Assembly: GCF_033807715.1 (NCBI RefSeq)
Contig: NC_084591.1
Location: 30,034,590-30,098,589 of the forward strand
DNA from: Cololabis saira
Lineage: Eukaryota; Chordata; Actinopteri; Beloniformes; Belonidae
Reading direction: 5' to 3'
Length of the DNA stretch: 64,000 nt
This document shows positions 38,885-51,340 of this stretch, in pieces. The translations under genes were made by a program, and so were the position numbers. Under the pieces are notes generated by a model. The model made no database searches and had not been told where the DNA came from. It saw only the letters and a program-made list of their open reading frames with translations. Positions within the stretch are counted from its first letter, which is position 1; each line of letters begins with the position of its first letter.

Positions 38885-39345
38885 TAGGGGTGGGTTAAAA
38901 ATATCGATATATCGATATTTTATCGATATGCATGTGTAGGAACGATTATCGATACATAAATCCAAGTATCGATTTAAAAAAAAAAAAAAAAAAATTTTTT
39001 TTTTTTTTTTTTTTTTTAAATCCCGATTTTTTTCCCCCATTTTATCAACCAGTGCTCCTACCTAAGTCAGTCCTGGGCATTGCTCCATCTACCAACCCCG
39101 GGAGGCCCTGCACTGAGCTCAAGTCTCCTCCTTATCCTGAGGAGTGAGCAGGCTGCTTCTTTTCACCAGGCAGGGTGGGGTTTCTCTGGCCGGACGTGGC
39201 GCGTGGAAGGATCATGTTATTCCCTTATTGTAACCAGAATATCGATATCGTATCAAATCGTATCGTATCGGAAATCGTATCGTTTTGGGACCTAGTGTAT
39301 CGGAATCGTATCGTATCGGGAGGTCAGTGATGATACCCAGCTCTA
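38885..39345. mobile_element. hAT MITE with ATCGAT repeats and A/T palindrome
   Basis: The left end is TAGGGGTGGGT and the right end ACCCAGCTCTA (inverted TAGAGCTGGGT). The 8-bp sequence CCAGTGAT flanks both ends (38877-38884 and 39346-39353), an exact target duplication. The interior has many ATATCGATA/CGTATCG units and, at 38975-39018, about twenty A followed by about twenty T, which is a perfect self-complementary hairpin. There is no transposase. This is a non-autonomous hAT element of 461 bp. Confidence 0.85.
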
Positions 39346-39353
39346 CCAGTGAT

Positions 39354-40283
39354 GTGTACTTATTTTAATGTATTTTTAAGTTTCTTCGAGTTATTACAGA
39401 GAATAATTGTATATCTCATCACAGTCGGTCTTGCAAGACTCAGCAAGAAATGTTTATCTATGTGACTCTTCTTAGAGGAATAGTCAGAAAAGCCAAAACA
39501 TTATGTCACAAATTGAAAATCAGAATTCACATAATTGAAAAATGTGTTGATGTAGCAGTGAAGTGTTCTGGGGTACGGAGTGGAGGTGTGGGAATGTGTG
39601 TGCTGTGTGTGGAGTGAACCACTGGACTCCACTCTTTATCTCTCTTCAAAAGATTGTGTCTTGTCGCCCACATGCAACTCATGCATTGTATGCAGAGCTT
39701 TGTTTGGCTATACAACTGTAAATTTGGATACAAATTGAATTCAATGACCCTTCATCATTATTTTCCCTTATTAAAAAGCATACAGTACAAGTCAATCTTC
39801 ATGAATATATGTATATTGTTTTTCTTCACACACAAACATCTCCCTCATTTGCATTCCTACCAGAGGTCATCGACACACAAGAGACAGGAATGCCGGAATA
39901 AGTTCCAGTTGATGAGGGCAACATACAAGTAAAAAAATCAGGTTATAGTTTCCATGTTGCACATAGGCTCAAAAATCCTGTGATCCACTGTTGGATGATG
40001 TGTGCTTTAAGATTTTAGAAGCTACCTTTTCAAATTGTTACTTATATGTGCAATGTTAAACCACTGTTTTAAGACGGTCTGCTTTTAGAACAGTATAGAT
40101 TTTACATGGAAAAATAAGAAACTGGAACATCAACTGACATGTACTTTAAATTGTTTTTATTGGTTTTGTTTGTTTCAAGAAAATTAGAATACTATTTTAG
40201 ACGGTTTTGTTAGTTTTAAGAATCCTAGTCAATAAAATATTTTTTACTACAATGGCAAAGAGAGTTGTGCTTAAAATAAGAAC
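39354..40283. other. unique non-coding DNA
   Basis: No recognised gene or repeat. Confidence 0.5.
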
Positions 40284-40448
40284 ATTTTGACTAGAGATGC
40301 ACCGATCAGGATTTTAAGGGCCGATCATCGATAACCGATCCCCAAAATCAGTATCTGCCAACCCCGATATTGCCGATCACCGATCACAGCGTGAAATCCA
40401 TAAATTTGTCAATATTGTTGACTCATGTACACAACATTGACATTGTAT

Positions 40449-40766
40449 TTGTCACAAGGTGTGGTTGTTGAGAACCCAAACGCAGGAGAGCAGGAGGCAG
40501 GAGTTGCAAAAGCAGGATTTATTAAACAAAAACCAAAACCAAAAGCGCTGCAGAGCAGGGTTGACCAAAAACACGACAACAAAAATCTAAGAGCATGACA
40601 GGACAACACAGAGGGTGGAAACAGTACGGACCAGCAGGGAGCAGGGAAAGACAAGACCAGATATACACAGGGGATAACAAGACACAGGTGCGGACAATCA
40701 GGGCAGATGGGAAACAGGACGGACAGAACTGAAAACACAAACTGGGGGAAATATCAAAACCCTGGC
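40449..40766 (-). repeat. GTCACGG-type dispersed repeat, copy 1 (minus orientation)
   Basis: Read on the minus strand it shares with the copies at 47574 and 57657 the order CCCATCTGCCCTGATTG, GCACCTGTGTCTTGTTATC, a GTGTATATCT block, CTTGTCTTTCCCT, a GTCCGTACTG block and TTTAATAAATCCTG, ending CTTGTGACA. No protein is encoded. It lies inside the hAT element and therefore inserted later. Confidence 0.8.
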
Positions 40767-41074
40767 AGTATTATGAGGTATAAAAATTAGGCGATGAGAA
40801 AGTATCTTGAATTGACTGTTTTATTTCAGGCTGAGGCAATATGCAATATTTCACCCTCTAGAGACTCTTAGAGATGACTTGGACTTGCTTACAAAGAGTA
40901 AGTGTAGCTTACTACAAAGCTTTCTTGTGGTAATAAATGTGTGTACAACATGTGCAGTGCACCAACACAGACAACGGCAGATATTTCATTCTCTTAGAGT
41001 TGATAAAAGTTGTTAACAATAAACCTTAGTTTTTGCTGTGGAAAAAGGAATTCAATCTTAAAAAAAAATATTAG

Positions 41075-41715
41075 TTATGAATTAATAAGCTTTGTGAGAG
41101 CTTTAGCGATAGCATCCGCCACGTGTGAGAAAACTCTTGTGAGTGAAACACAACTCTTCACACTAGAGCTCCAAATGTCAGTCGTGAAGCCGACTGACAC
41201 GATTATCGTCCTGCACAAGTCTTTAGACTGTATATAGTCTGGTATAACTCTGGCGGACATTCATCAGTAAAATATTCACAAATCTGCAGCGTGCACCGCG
41301 GATCCAAGCAGCTAACGAAGCGTTTAAACCCAATGTCTTCTACAATAGAAACCGGCTGATGATCAAGACTTATGAATTAATTACCTTACGATGTAGTTCT
41401 TTATTTTTTTCGCTGTTGATGCTGTCATTTATAGGTCTCTGTTACGGGTGAGTTAGCTGCATTGCTGCACGCTCCTTTTCTTTCTCTGCCTTAGCGGCAG
41501 CCAACTTTGAAGTCTCAATATACTATTTTGTGTGAGAAACTTTCAAATGTCCTATCAGCTTCGTTGTGTTGAAATTCTTTTATAACATTCATCCTCGGGG
41601 TATTTCCTTTGCACACACTTTGAAAACTGCAAATTGGTTGTCCTCTTGGGAGATTGTAAAACTCCCATACCAGCGACGCCATTTTCAGTGTTGATGATCT
41701 GTAGAGACTGCCGCG
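41075..41715 (-). pseudogene. hAT transposase remnant with BED finger
   Basis: From the N-terminus on the minus strand: MASLVWEFYNLPRG, then SFQSVCKGN and further residues forming a worn BED zinc finger (41690-41520), followed by a KLAAAKAEKEKE-like basic stretch. In a second block, DHQPVSIVEDIGFKRFVSCL leads into DPRCTL and a YFTDECPPELY segment (41375-41240), the hallmark middle region of hAT transposases. A third block, SVGFTTDIWSSSVKS (near 41190), corresponds to 'SFTTDIWSS' and contains the first catalytic Asp. The frame is then lost, and the remaining catalytic residues and dimerisation region are absent. Confidence 0.82.
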
Positions 41716-41888
41716 CCTCCCTGGGACATCTGGGTCTGAGATGTGGGAATGCACGCGCGTTTGTTGTAAACGTCATCGGATCGGCCTGCTTTGAACAATT
41801 ATTTTGAGAACACCGATCAAAACCAATAGGGGCACTATCGGCCGATACCGATTGGTTGTAGATCGATCGGTGCATCTCTAATTTTGAC

Positions 41889-42657
41889 TAGATTATTGGA
41901 ATGTGAGGCTCATTTCGAGTGGGCCTGTTTTTACAGTGCACTTAATACTGACTTTAACTTAAAGAGTTAGTTTGTTCTGAATCTTGCTTTTTTCTTCTAC
42001 ATATTATTTTGAGGTTGACCAAAATGTTTTTATTTTATGCTTTTATGGCTGATGCTCATGATTAAAGAATGCTAAATGATCGGGCAATAATTAATTCACT
42101 ACATCTAACGGAATCAGTGCACTCTCTTTTATTTTAATAAAGACACTGAAAATTAAATATGGATGTACATTAAAACTTTTATAATACAAGACAACGGTGC
42201 CATGCCTGGCCCTCCTCCCAGAAGAAAGACAAAAACACATAAATGATGAAATAAATGAGAATCTGCTCATTTCTGGGAATGTTTCTCTCCCTCCAGTGTC
42301 TTGCTTGCTTTCCAACACAGCAACATCATCAGGGAAGTACAAGCTTAGTTATCATGTTTAATTTGTTTCCTACTGTGTCTCTTGGGTTCTTTGCTGGATT
42401 ATCGAAATGATTTGATCTCTTTTGTTGCACACAGTTTGTATGCTAATGAATAAAAAAAAGAACATAAGCGCACAGGCACACATGAAAACAAGAATGAAAA
42501 GACTTTGAACATGTCTGACTTGTTTTCCTGTGATATCATACATTGTTAAACACTGATTTGCTTTTAAAGATTTTAGAGTATCACTTGATTTCTGTGAATA
42601 AGCATCAGCATCCTAAGGTGACTGAAGGACAAGTTCAGACTAATGTGAATACTATTA
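41889..42657. other. unique non-coding DNA
   Basis: No recognised gene or repeat. Confidence 0.5.
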
Positions 42658-42665
42658 TTATACAC

Positions 42666-42889
42666 CAGTGGTCCTCACTCCTGGTCCTCAAGAGCTGCTG
42701 TCCTGCATGTTTTTGATGTTTCCCTGCTACAGTAAACCCTGATACAGATGACTGTGTCACCAACAGAACTGTGCAGACCGGGAGGAAAGATTGGTGATGA
42801 CCACTAATTAGAATCAGGTGTGTTGATGTAGGGAAACATCAAAAACATGCAGGACAGCGGCTCTTGAGGACCAGGAGTGAGGACCACTG
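42666..42889. mobile_element. hAT MITE, 224 bp, second copy, 8-bp target duplication
   Basis: The ends are CAGTGGTCCTCACTCCTGGT and the inverted ACCAGGAGTGAGGACCACTG, a perfect terminal repeat that continues inward through TCCTCAAGAGC/GCTCTTGAGGA. TTATACAC flanks both sides (42658-42665 and 42890-42897). The internal AATTAGAATCAGGTGTGTT phrase is shared with the copy at 23825, and both copies are 224 bp. Confidence 0.93.
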
Positions 42890-42897
42890 TTATACAC

Positions 42898-45800
42898 TAT
42901 AATAACAGTGATATCAGACCAAACAGGTTTAATCATCAAACACAGTACTCTGGGTCAAAATAGCGTTCCTATACCAGCGCATGTGCAGTGCACGAGGACT
43001 CAGTCACCCCAGAGTGGTGAACAATGACCCATGCGGAGGTTCTGCTTTGATAATTAAAGTTCATTGGTTTCCCATTGCACTTTTTTATTTATAGCGTAAT
43101 TCAATTTGGCATGGGTGACAAAATAAATAAATAAATAAATAAATAAATAAAGTGCACTTTAGAATCTAATTGATGCTGGTTTCTCTCTCGTCCTGCATCC
43201 TCAGCATTCTTCCTCTCCAACCAATGAAGTCAACTGGGTGGGGGATGGAATTCAAAGGGACGTAGAAGGGAAGGAGAGAGGCAAAGGTAGGAACAGACAA
43301 GAAAAGGGGAAAGAAGTGAAGGAGGTTGCTGTGTGGGGGGAAAGGGAGGGTGCAAATTTGATTTCTTCCACATCTATTGTTAACACGGGGCTTAGAGAGG
43401 CAGTGAAAGCCGAGTCCATTTTCTGGTTACTGTTGTGAGGAAGATTAGCAGAGCCTCAGCTTGTTTCTATTTGAGATATAATGAAGTGTGTTTCTATACA
43501 AGCCCCTTTCCACATGTGTAGCAATCCCCCCACCCACCCCTCCATCTCACACTCTTTTTCTCTGCCTCCACAGAAATGTAGACGACTGTGTTGTTTTTTT
43601 TGCTGCCCAGTATCACAAGAAAACATGTTATAATTGGTATGTGGGCCCATAACCTATGGGAAGAAATTTGTGAGATGACAACATAACTCTTAGCTGACGT
43701 CTGATATTGTGGTACACAAATGTACATGAATATCAATATGTGTAACCAGTAAGCATGTATGCACTTTCTAACCAGTAACCAGTGAAATATCTAATCCTAA
43801 CCATTATTTTAAACGTTAACTCCTAACTATTGACCGTAGGTATAAAAGTGAAAAGATTGTGGAAAACATTGGTTGGATGGATGTTAATCTCATAGTCTCA
43901 TTAAAGTGACATCATTCTTTACCCCTCTTTATAACAAAATAATTCAAATCAAAATGCGTAACAATGGTGTAACTATATAGTGACTAGCACCCTGTTTCTC
44001 ACGATAGTAAGGTGAAAACCAGTCAGGCAGTCTTATTCATTACACAGCTTTAGTCTTTATTGTGAACTACTTTCTGCTATAGACCAGACTGAGATAGAGA
44101 AATGGAAAACTACTGGGGTGCCACACTCTTGCCATGTGAGATTTCACAAAGGCAAGCTCTGTTGCTGAGGAACACTTTACTGTTGCGACACTGTCATCTT
44201 AATTATGTACTTCTTCAAAACCTGCACTGCCATAAAGCCTGGAACCTTTCCCTGATGGTGGAATGGGGAATGAACTGTCTTAGATTGGTCTGAAAATATG
44301 AGCTCCCTGGCATACTTTGTACAGCAGTCTTATTTTTAGTATCTTGACTTTTTCCAGCTATGGGGAACTTCCCAAATGGCCTGAATGTAATACTGTACTT
44401 GACAACTTTGTTCATCAACAGAAACTGAGAGCAGAAGCAAAGCCTTTCATTGGCTCCCATGACAACACCGGGATGCATGGAAAAGGCTATATAGCTGTGG
44501 CTTTATGAAGATTATGTAGCCCTACTTCTCAGATCCCAATAACTTACTCTGGTCCTTGTGGAGAAGAGGTGTCATCCAAGATGGTCGCACCCAAGGTTAA
44601 TCTGAGTAGAGAAACTGAATGATAACAGGAAAGCAACAGAGGGGTTGAGGGAGGACAAGAAGCTCTTTTAATGACTCTGGGGTGTAGTGGGAATGCTGTT
44701 AATGAGGAGGGCTGGGATAAAAGCTCTGCTTCCTACGTAGAGAAGGAGAAGCTTGGGAGGAGCCTGATGAACCTCTCAGCTCAGCTTGCTACAGATCAGC
44801 AAAGCCAAGCTGAGCTCTGTAGACCACAGGAGTGTGGGATAAATAGAGTTTGACTGCGAGCCAGACAAAGATGGTATTGCGAATGAGGATTTTTTTATTA
44901 TTATTATTCTATTCCCTTTCCACTTTTCCCAGGGAGCCAGTGGCAGCTCTATGGTGAAGATCAGAAAGGTAGAAGATGGAAAGTGAGCAGGAGTGGGAGG
45001 GAAAAAAAAGAAAAGAGAGACAGTAGCCCCGGGAGGGTACATCTCCAGTCAGTAATTCCATTGGGATTCTCCCTCCTGCTCTTCAGTTTCCATCTTCAGA
45101 TAAAAAATAAATAACCTCTTCAGACAGCCTCCCTCTCCTAGAACAGAGAAATAGAGTTTTCCCAAAGAAAAGCCTTCACTTTCTATGTAGTTATCTCTCA
45201 GTCTCCCCTCTTTACCTCTGTCTCCCTGACTTTAACACACACTACCTGACCCCAAAGTCAGGAAAAAAAAACATTAAGAGCTGTACATTAACAAAACCTG
45301 ACAAACTCAAATAAAGTAAGGCAGTGGACCTAAACTTCTTTCAAAACGATTTGGGAGACTGAAGTAACTGATTCTGCACTTCAGCTTTTGTTTAAATGAA
45401 AACCAACTTTGTATGATATGAAGTACATGGTGGTTTATTTCAGGTTGTACAGATTTAAAGACCTTCTAAGTACTGCTTTAAAAAAAAAGACTGACATGTA
45501 AAATCTTTGAATCGAAAGAGCATTGACTTTTTTATATGTGGGAATTTACTGTGCATGGAAAAGTAAACAAATATCAAGTCTACCTCATCAAGCAAAATAT
45601 ATGGTTTGCAGCTCAAAATAACTGGGAAAATCTTCAGCCTTCACAAAGAGTTGAAGGAGTCAACACCCGTCTGAGATGGGATTCGTTAATCTAGTAATCG
45701 ATCACCAGTAGAAATCCTCAACACCACCAGGGGAAGACAAGATCTTCCTACATGATAGAAATCTACCCTTGACCATATTATGCACAAATTGCAGAGAGGC

Positions 45801-46209
45801 ATGAAGTTGCAAGGACGACCACCAAGTGTCAAAGTGTCCTTGGGCAAGAGACACTGAACCTTGTATGATTGTAGAAGGAAAGCACCCCATATTATATGTG
45901 TATATCATATGAATGAGTGTAGCTATGAGTAAGAAACACATTGTTGAGCAGGAATTGAAGCTAGACAAGTTGGAAGTGTGGTATTTAATTGTGGACCATT
46001 TCGCAGTCTGTGTGAATTGAAGTTGTACTTATTTCATGCATTTCTGTCAATCAAGCCTGCTCTCCCTTTTCGGCTGTATTCAAATTATGACGACAAATAA
46101 TAATGATAACTTTAAAGGAAGGGTAAGGCTTTTCTGGATGATGCCATAACGTTAGGAAATTACAACATTAAACATTAAAGAAAAATATAGCAGCAGCGCC
46201 TTTGTTTTC
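42898..46209. other. unique non-coding DNA
   Basis: No gene recognised. It holds a short (AAAT)n microsatellite at 43119-43151 and a purine-rich stretch around 43240-43350. Open frames are short and without motifs. Confidence 0.5.
43119..43151. repeat. (AAAT)n microsatellite
   Basis: About eight tandem AAAT units. Confidence 0.9.
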
Positions 46210-46400
<191 letters not shown>

Positions 46401-47237
46401 CTCAAGTGAGCAATAAAGTGATCAACTTTAGGCCCATGTATCTTTGTGGGTAGCCACACTGAAGAAATGATTGTACCATTTCACTTTTAGCCTGTGTGTC
46501 TCTTCAAAAGTGTGTTTTTAGCTTGTGAGTAGGAGCATAGAACAATCCTGCTTATCTCTTCTCAGAGAGAGAGCATTTGCTCTGTGTGTAAGCACACCTG
46601 AGAGATCATAGCAGATGCAGCTGCCAGCCAATGAAGCTAAAAAGTAATCGAGTGCAAGATTCTTGCAGGAAAGCGCTATGATGCTGATGGCTTCTTCAAG
46701 AGAGCCTTGTGGTCGATTTTACACAATAAGTGCTCCCTCCCATATGATACAGAAAGCTTGAAGTTTTTGATTACATTTTGTGTATGCAGTACATATTATA
46801 TAGTTTTATTTATAATGTTGCAGTTTCTGTGAACATAAAAGAGGTGTCATAGTTGTGATTTCCATGATAACATTATAACAAAAGTACAGCAACGTGGCTC
46901 TGGAAAAATGCAGATTCAGACATATTTTGATGTGCATCCCTAATTCTTCTCTTCCTCCTTTTATTCAACCATTGCCTGTGTTTAACACGATGCTATAATC
47001 TGGCCTTCATAATACATCCGTTTACTGAAAGCATGTCAGCATTTTCCTTTCTTAACTATTATCAGCCTCCTCTCCTGATACCTGTAATGAACACTCTGCT
47101 TAGTGCTGATATCGTACTGTAAATCCGCTTACCATCCCTTGCATTGAGCCGAATGAGGAGTGGAATGGGGTAGCTGCACTCTCTTGCATGGCTTGGAGCT
47201 GCTGCCTGATGACAAGTCTTTTGTGTGATTTTGTACA
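46401..47237. other. unique non-coding DNA
   Basis: Nothing recognised before the inverted-repeat arm at 47238. Confidence 0.45.
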
Positions 47238-47573
47238 TCGCGATGAAGAGAGTCCACATGGGATTCCAGAGAGCTGGGTAGAAAATCGTTTCTGTGGGTG
47301 GAAATAGACTTGTGTGTGTTCAGAAGTTGTTTAACTGAGTTATGTATTGGATTTTTCTGTGTGAGGCTTCAAAACCTTGAATACTTTAATATTTTGGTTA
47401 GCTTTTTTTTCAAAAGAGTTGGATTTCAGATTTTGTTGTAATCAACTAAATTTCACAAAATATATAATATAAATCACTTTCATGTCCTGAGCATTCATAA
47501 AAACCTACACAAAGTGCCAACATCATCACCATCTGTCAGTTTTGGGTTTTGTCACGGTTTTTGTAGTTAGGTT

Positions 47574-47883
47574 CCTGTCCTTGTGTTGAAGTTTTGTCTT
47601 GACTTCCCTTGTTCCCATTTGCCCTTATTGTTTGCACCTGTGTCTCATCAAGCCTTCTGTGTATATCTTCTCTTGTCTTTCCCTTGCTCTCTGCTGATCC
47701 GTACTGTTTTTTCCACCATGGCTCATGTTATGTTTTTTTTTTTTTTTTTTTGTCAAGTCTAGGCTTTTGTTTCTTTTTGTAATTCATTCTCAGTAGCCTG
47801 TTTTGTTCAATAAACCACATTTTTGGGAATCCTGCCACCTCAGTCTCCTGCATCTGGGTCCTACTCTTCCGAGTCCTGACACC
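47574..47883 (+). repeat. GTCACGG-type dispersed repeat, copy 2
   Basis: It begins GTCACGGTTTTTGTAGTTAG and ends CCGAGTCCTGACACC, with the internal order CTTGACTTCCCTTGTTCCC, then TTGCACCTGTGTCTCATCAA, CTTGTCTTTCCCTTGCT and a CAATAAACCAC phrase. It aligns along its length with the copy at 57657-58013. It holds a T20 run. No coding capacity; the short inverted ends suggest a MITE, but a SINE-like origin is not excluded. Confidence 0.8.
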
Positions 47884-48005
47884 ATCTCTCATTCCTGGGA
47901 CTCTCATTTACAAAGAAATGATTTGGATGAGCTAATTCCGAGGAATATGAACAATTAGTTCACACCCACGTCTTTGGTCCCTTTCATTCCTTTCATTTCA
48001 TGCAG

Positions 48006-48115
48006 ATCCGTGGAGAGTCTCAGCAGCTCCCGGTCAGGGTTCCCAGCCCACATACAAGCTTCCAGCATGTGTGTACGCTTGGGTCCTACCGGGCACCGTG
48101 GTCAGGCTGCACCAG
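48006..48115 (+). other. candidate internal exon, 110 bp
   Basis: A pyrimidine-rich tract ending TTTCATTTCATGCAG is followed by 110 bp open in all three + strand frames and then a strong donor, CAG|GTAAGC. The local base composition is GC-richer than the flanks. In the phase left by the candidate first exon at 11037, it would read SVESLSSSRSGFPAHIQASS. I do not recognise the peptide in any frame. Splice signals of this quality on both sides of a stop-free stretch are uncommon in this window, but 110 bp open by chance is not rare in GC-richer DNA. It could be coding, an untranslated or alternative exon, or a false signal. Confidence 0.3.
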
Positions 48116-48448
48116 GTAAGCCGACGGAATTGCAGCCGTTCTAGTCGATGACAATAATCCCCCCAAAAGAAGCCTGGCACGCCTCACAAGTGTCCTACAA
48201 GCATCCAAGCTGCTCAACTAAAGATTTAGGAAAAGGTCTGTTTTGGCATTCAACCATAGCCAACCCATCAGTTCACACATCGGAGGCACATCAGTGGTAG
48301 GAAGTTGGATACAAAAATGGAATAGAATCCAGTAAATCTTTTAAATAAAACACCATGAGAGGACGCATACTTGTACAACGAAATCTCATTCATCCTGAGG
48401 AGATTTCACCAGCTCTCTGGAATCCCATGTGGACTCTCTTCATCGCGA

Positions 48449-51340
48449 CGTGGGACCTGAGATCACACTGAGGTCAAACTGCTGTGTAGCCAGGTCACAG
48501 TTCTTCTACACCTGGTGGGACCCAGGAGTGCTTCACAGGGTTTATTGATGAGGAACAATGTTGCAGACTTGATTGGTTTAGACTGCAAATGAAAGAGTAG
48601 GTCATCCAGCTCAGTTTGTTTATCAACAAGAAACTCTGATTTAATCTTGTTCAGTGATTATTCAACGTCCGTGAATGACTGAGCGGTTGACTCGGAGGCT
48701 AACAATGACCGATTTGGTCTTCGGTAAATGTATCAATTCCAGATTGACTGACTGATTGGGGGAGTGAGTGAGAGGGTGAAGTTGCGACTTTAATCCATGA
48801 CGTGCAGCAATTCAGAATTTAAAATGATTTTAACCATGAATAAATATAATTTCTCTCTGGCCTGCTGAGGATGGCTGCTCACAATTAGGCTTTTTAAATG
48901 AAACGGTAGATTGAAGTACTTAACATTTGGAAGTCTTAGTTGGCTTTGGTTATGGCTTTGCATAGTGTTGCATGTACAGTAAGCCATGCAGCATGGTGTT
49001 TAGTTACTCTGCCTCCAGTGTAGGAGGTTGTTTGTTGTTTTTTTTTTGTCTCAACATAACCAACTGTTTGCTCTTTGTGTCGGTGAACAACTATGGCTGA
49101 CCAAATCAGAATTTTCTTTTCTTTTTTAGGTAAATGGAATGAAGCAAACTGGGATTCTTCAAAGTTATACAGACCATGAATATTTCATACAGTATTACAT
49201 ATTTAATTCACTTTGGTTTGCATTATTTTACTGTGTAAACAACCAGGAATCAGATTTTGTAGGCTTTTAGTTACATATGCCACACGGGCAGGGGAACGGT
49301 TGTTTGTCTACCACCACGTCTTGCTTTGAAATGTACTTCTGTCTTTTTTCTCATTGTTTTTAAGTCAAGCTTCATAAAACTGCTGTGCTGTTGTTTCAGA
49401 TTCTTCAGTAAATTAGATCTTGGATTTTTCATGGCTGACAGCATTGTGCTGCTGGTACAGAGTTTACAACAGACAGTAATGGACCTCATTCATCAATACC
49501 TGCCAGAGGGTTTGTCTCTTTTTCGTGTTGTTTTTCCCCTTAAATATGTTGTTTAGTAAGGCTTATAAAATTATTGTTTTTACTACTACTACTACTTCTA
49601 ATAATCATGATTATTCTCTTTAAGAAAATCCTAATAATAAAGTATCACATACTTTTTAAATAAGCTGACAAAAAATAAATAATTTGTAAAAATTAAGTAT
49701 AGAAATAGAATCCCACTGTTGCTGAAATTGACTTTTATTTACATTCATAAAATTGAACATCACAACAAAAGTGTAATCATTTTCTCATGGACTACTTCCC
49801 AGTGGGCTGTGTAGTGTCACCAAGTCAATATCAAATCCATATATGTGTATAAAGATTCTAGTATCCATTAAATAGTAACAAGAAAACAATGTAGATAGTG
49901 GAGTCAGACTCAATCTTACTTTTTCACAGAGCATACTGTAGTTGAAGTGGTCTATAAATGACAGATATTATAAAATGTATTACTTTTATTGTTTCAGTTA
50001 ATTCTACAGTTAGCTGTTATAATGACTGTGAGCGGCACCTGTACAAGGTGTACTTTCTTGTTCCTGACGATAGCCAAGATAGGCTTCAGTCCCACGAATG
50101 TAAACTGAGGTCTAGAAAATGGGTGGATATTTCATTGAAAGGTCATCAGAAAGAAAAACAACAAAAAAAAAAATCTTTAATTTTTAGACTTTAAGTATAC
50201 ATACAGCATGTGCTGCTGGCTGCAATTGTAAGAAAGCAGTGCCATTGTAAAGGTCATGAATTTAAACAGTGAATCTATCAATATGTTCTTGTTTCAAATG
50301 GAACTCCATTTAAAGTCTGTTTTTCATTTCTTGAGGAAAAACCAAATGAGGGCAATCTAAAAACAGAACTGGGAGGAAATTATGCAAATTTCTCAGTTTG
50401 CCCATTCAGCTACAGCATTTCTCTTTTTCTGGATTACGACACTCCTTGTGACTCACCATAATGTCCATCACCAGAAAATGAAATGAATAATAAATACTAC
50501 ACTTTGCCTCTCGTATTCCCCTTCATGTGTCTCTCACCTGCTTTGCTCACATGTCAAACTCATTTTTGCAAACCTTCCCTTTTAATCTGAATTTTTACTC
50601 CTTTTTATCCCACTCAAAGTTTAGCATTTCTCAGCCATATGCTTCTTACTTTATTCTTTGCCTGCTCTTGTTCCTTAGATCTCTTTTTCTCATTGTGATC
50701 TCACTTGTGTTTTATTCTCAGTTCGGTTCTCCAGTTAAAAATCACACACACACTGATTTGTATTGCACATGCTTATCAGTCTAGTGTGTTGTATGGCCTA
50801 CATTATACATGACATAGCATGTATTGCTTTTTTTCATGTCTGGATTTTGAAAGGCTTTCATATGTTATTAGGAAATGTTTGAAGGAAAAATCCCACATTG
50901 ATAATTTGCTCATCTGTTCTGACCAAATTCTCCTTATGTGTCTCTCACCCTTTTCCTGAGTAACCCTCTGCCTTTAAATGTAATCTTTTGAGTATTTGCC
51001 TTCCTTTGAACAGCACATTTGTGCCATTATTGAGATTTAGTTTTTCTTATTCGATAAGCTTATTTATGGAGTTATGTCATATTAGATAAGTGTGACAGGG
51101 GATCTTATGACCTTTTGTACAGCTAGTTTCTATACACTAAACCTAAGACTCCAGCAGAGACTGAATCTATTCCAGAGGCCAATTAATAGCATAATATTCT
51201 CTCATCAAAAATTTCTAATGAAAAGACTGGTTTGAGAGAAACTAAGAGCAAAAACAATGTTATTTTCTCCTGCACTTTTAAACAGTTGACCATAATATAT
51301 CACTAAAATGACTGTAGAACTGGGCAGGTATCTTCGTAAC
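48449..51340. other. unique non-coding DNA
   Basis: No recognised gene or repeat; only short homopolymers and a (CTA)n run near 49582. A 76-codon + strand frame at 49326-49556 has no motif. Confidence 0.45.

Larger units (their letters stand above)
40292..41880 (-). mobile_element. hAT transposon with exact 8-bp target duplication
   Basis: The left end is TAGAGATGCACCGATC and the right end its exact inverted complement, GATCGGTGCATCTCTA. ATTTTGAC flanks both sides (40284-40291 and 41881-41888). Subterminal CCGATCA/GCCGATA repeats are present at both ends. A degraded minus-strand transposase with a BED finger lies in 41075-41700, and another dispersed repeat is inserted at 40449-40766. The 1589-bp length includes that insert, so the transposase gene has lost most of its catalytic part. 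Confidence 0.93.
47238..48448. repeat. 40-bp perfect inverted repeat, arms 1131 bp apart
   Basis: The left arm, 47238-47277, begins TCGCGATGAAGAGAGTCC; the right arm, 48409-48448, ends with its complement, GGACTCTCTTCATCGCGA. All 40 positions agree by eye, and similarity stops sharply on both sides. The sequence is not simple repeat and does not resemble any transposon end elsewhere in the window. The segment between the arms includes a dispersed repeat (47574-47883) and a candidate exon (48006-48115). I do not know what it is: possibilities are the ends of an unrecognised element, an inverted duplication of a short exon, or an assembly artefact. Confidence 0.85.

Noticed and set aside
40409..40740. 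109-codon minus-strand frame rich in Pro and Cys
   Set aside because: It lies within a dispersed non-coding repeat (40449-40766) whose other copies do not keep the frame.
43740..43840. TAACC-rich stretch resembling interstitial telomere repeat
   Set aside because: Units are irregular (TAACCAGT, CCTAACC) with no tandem TTAGGG array.
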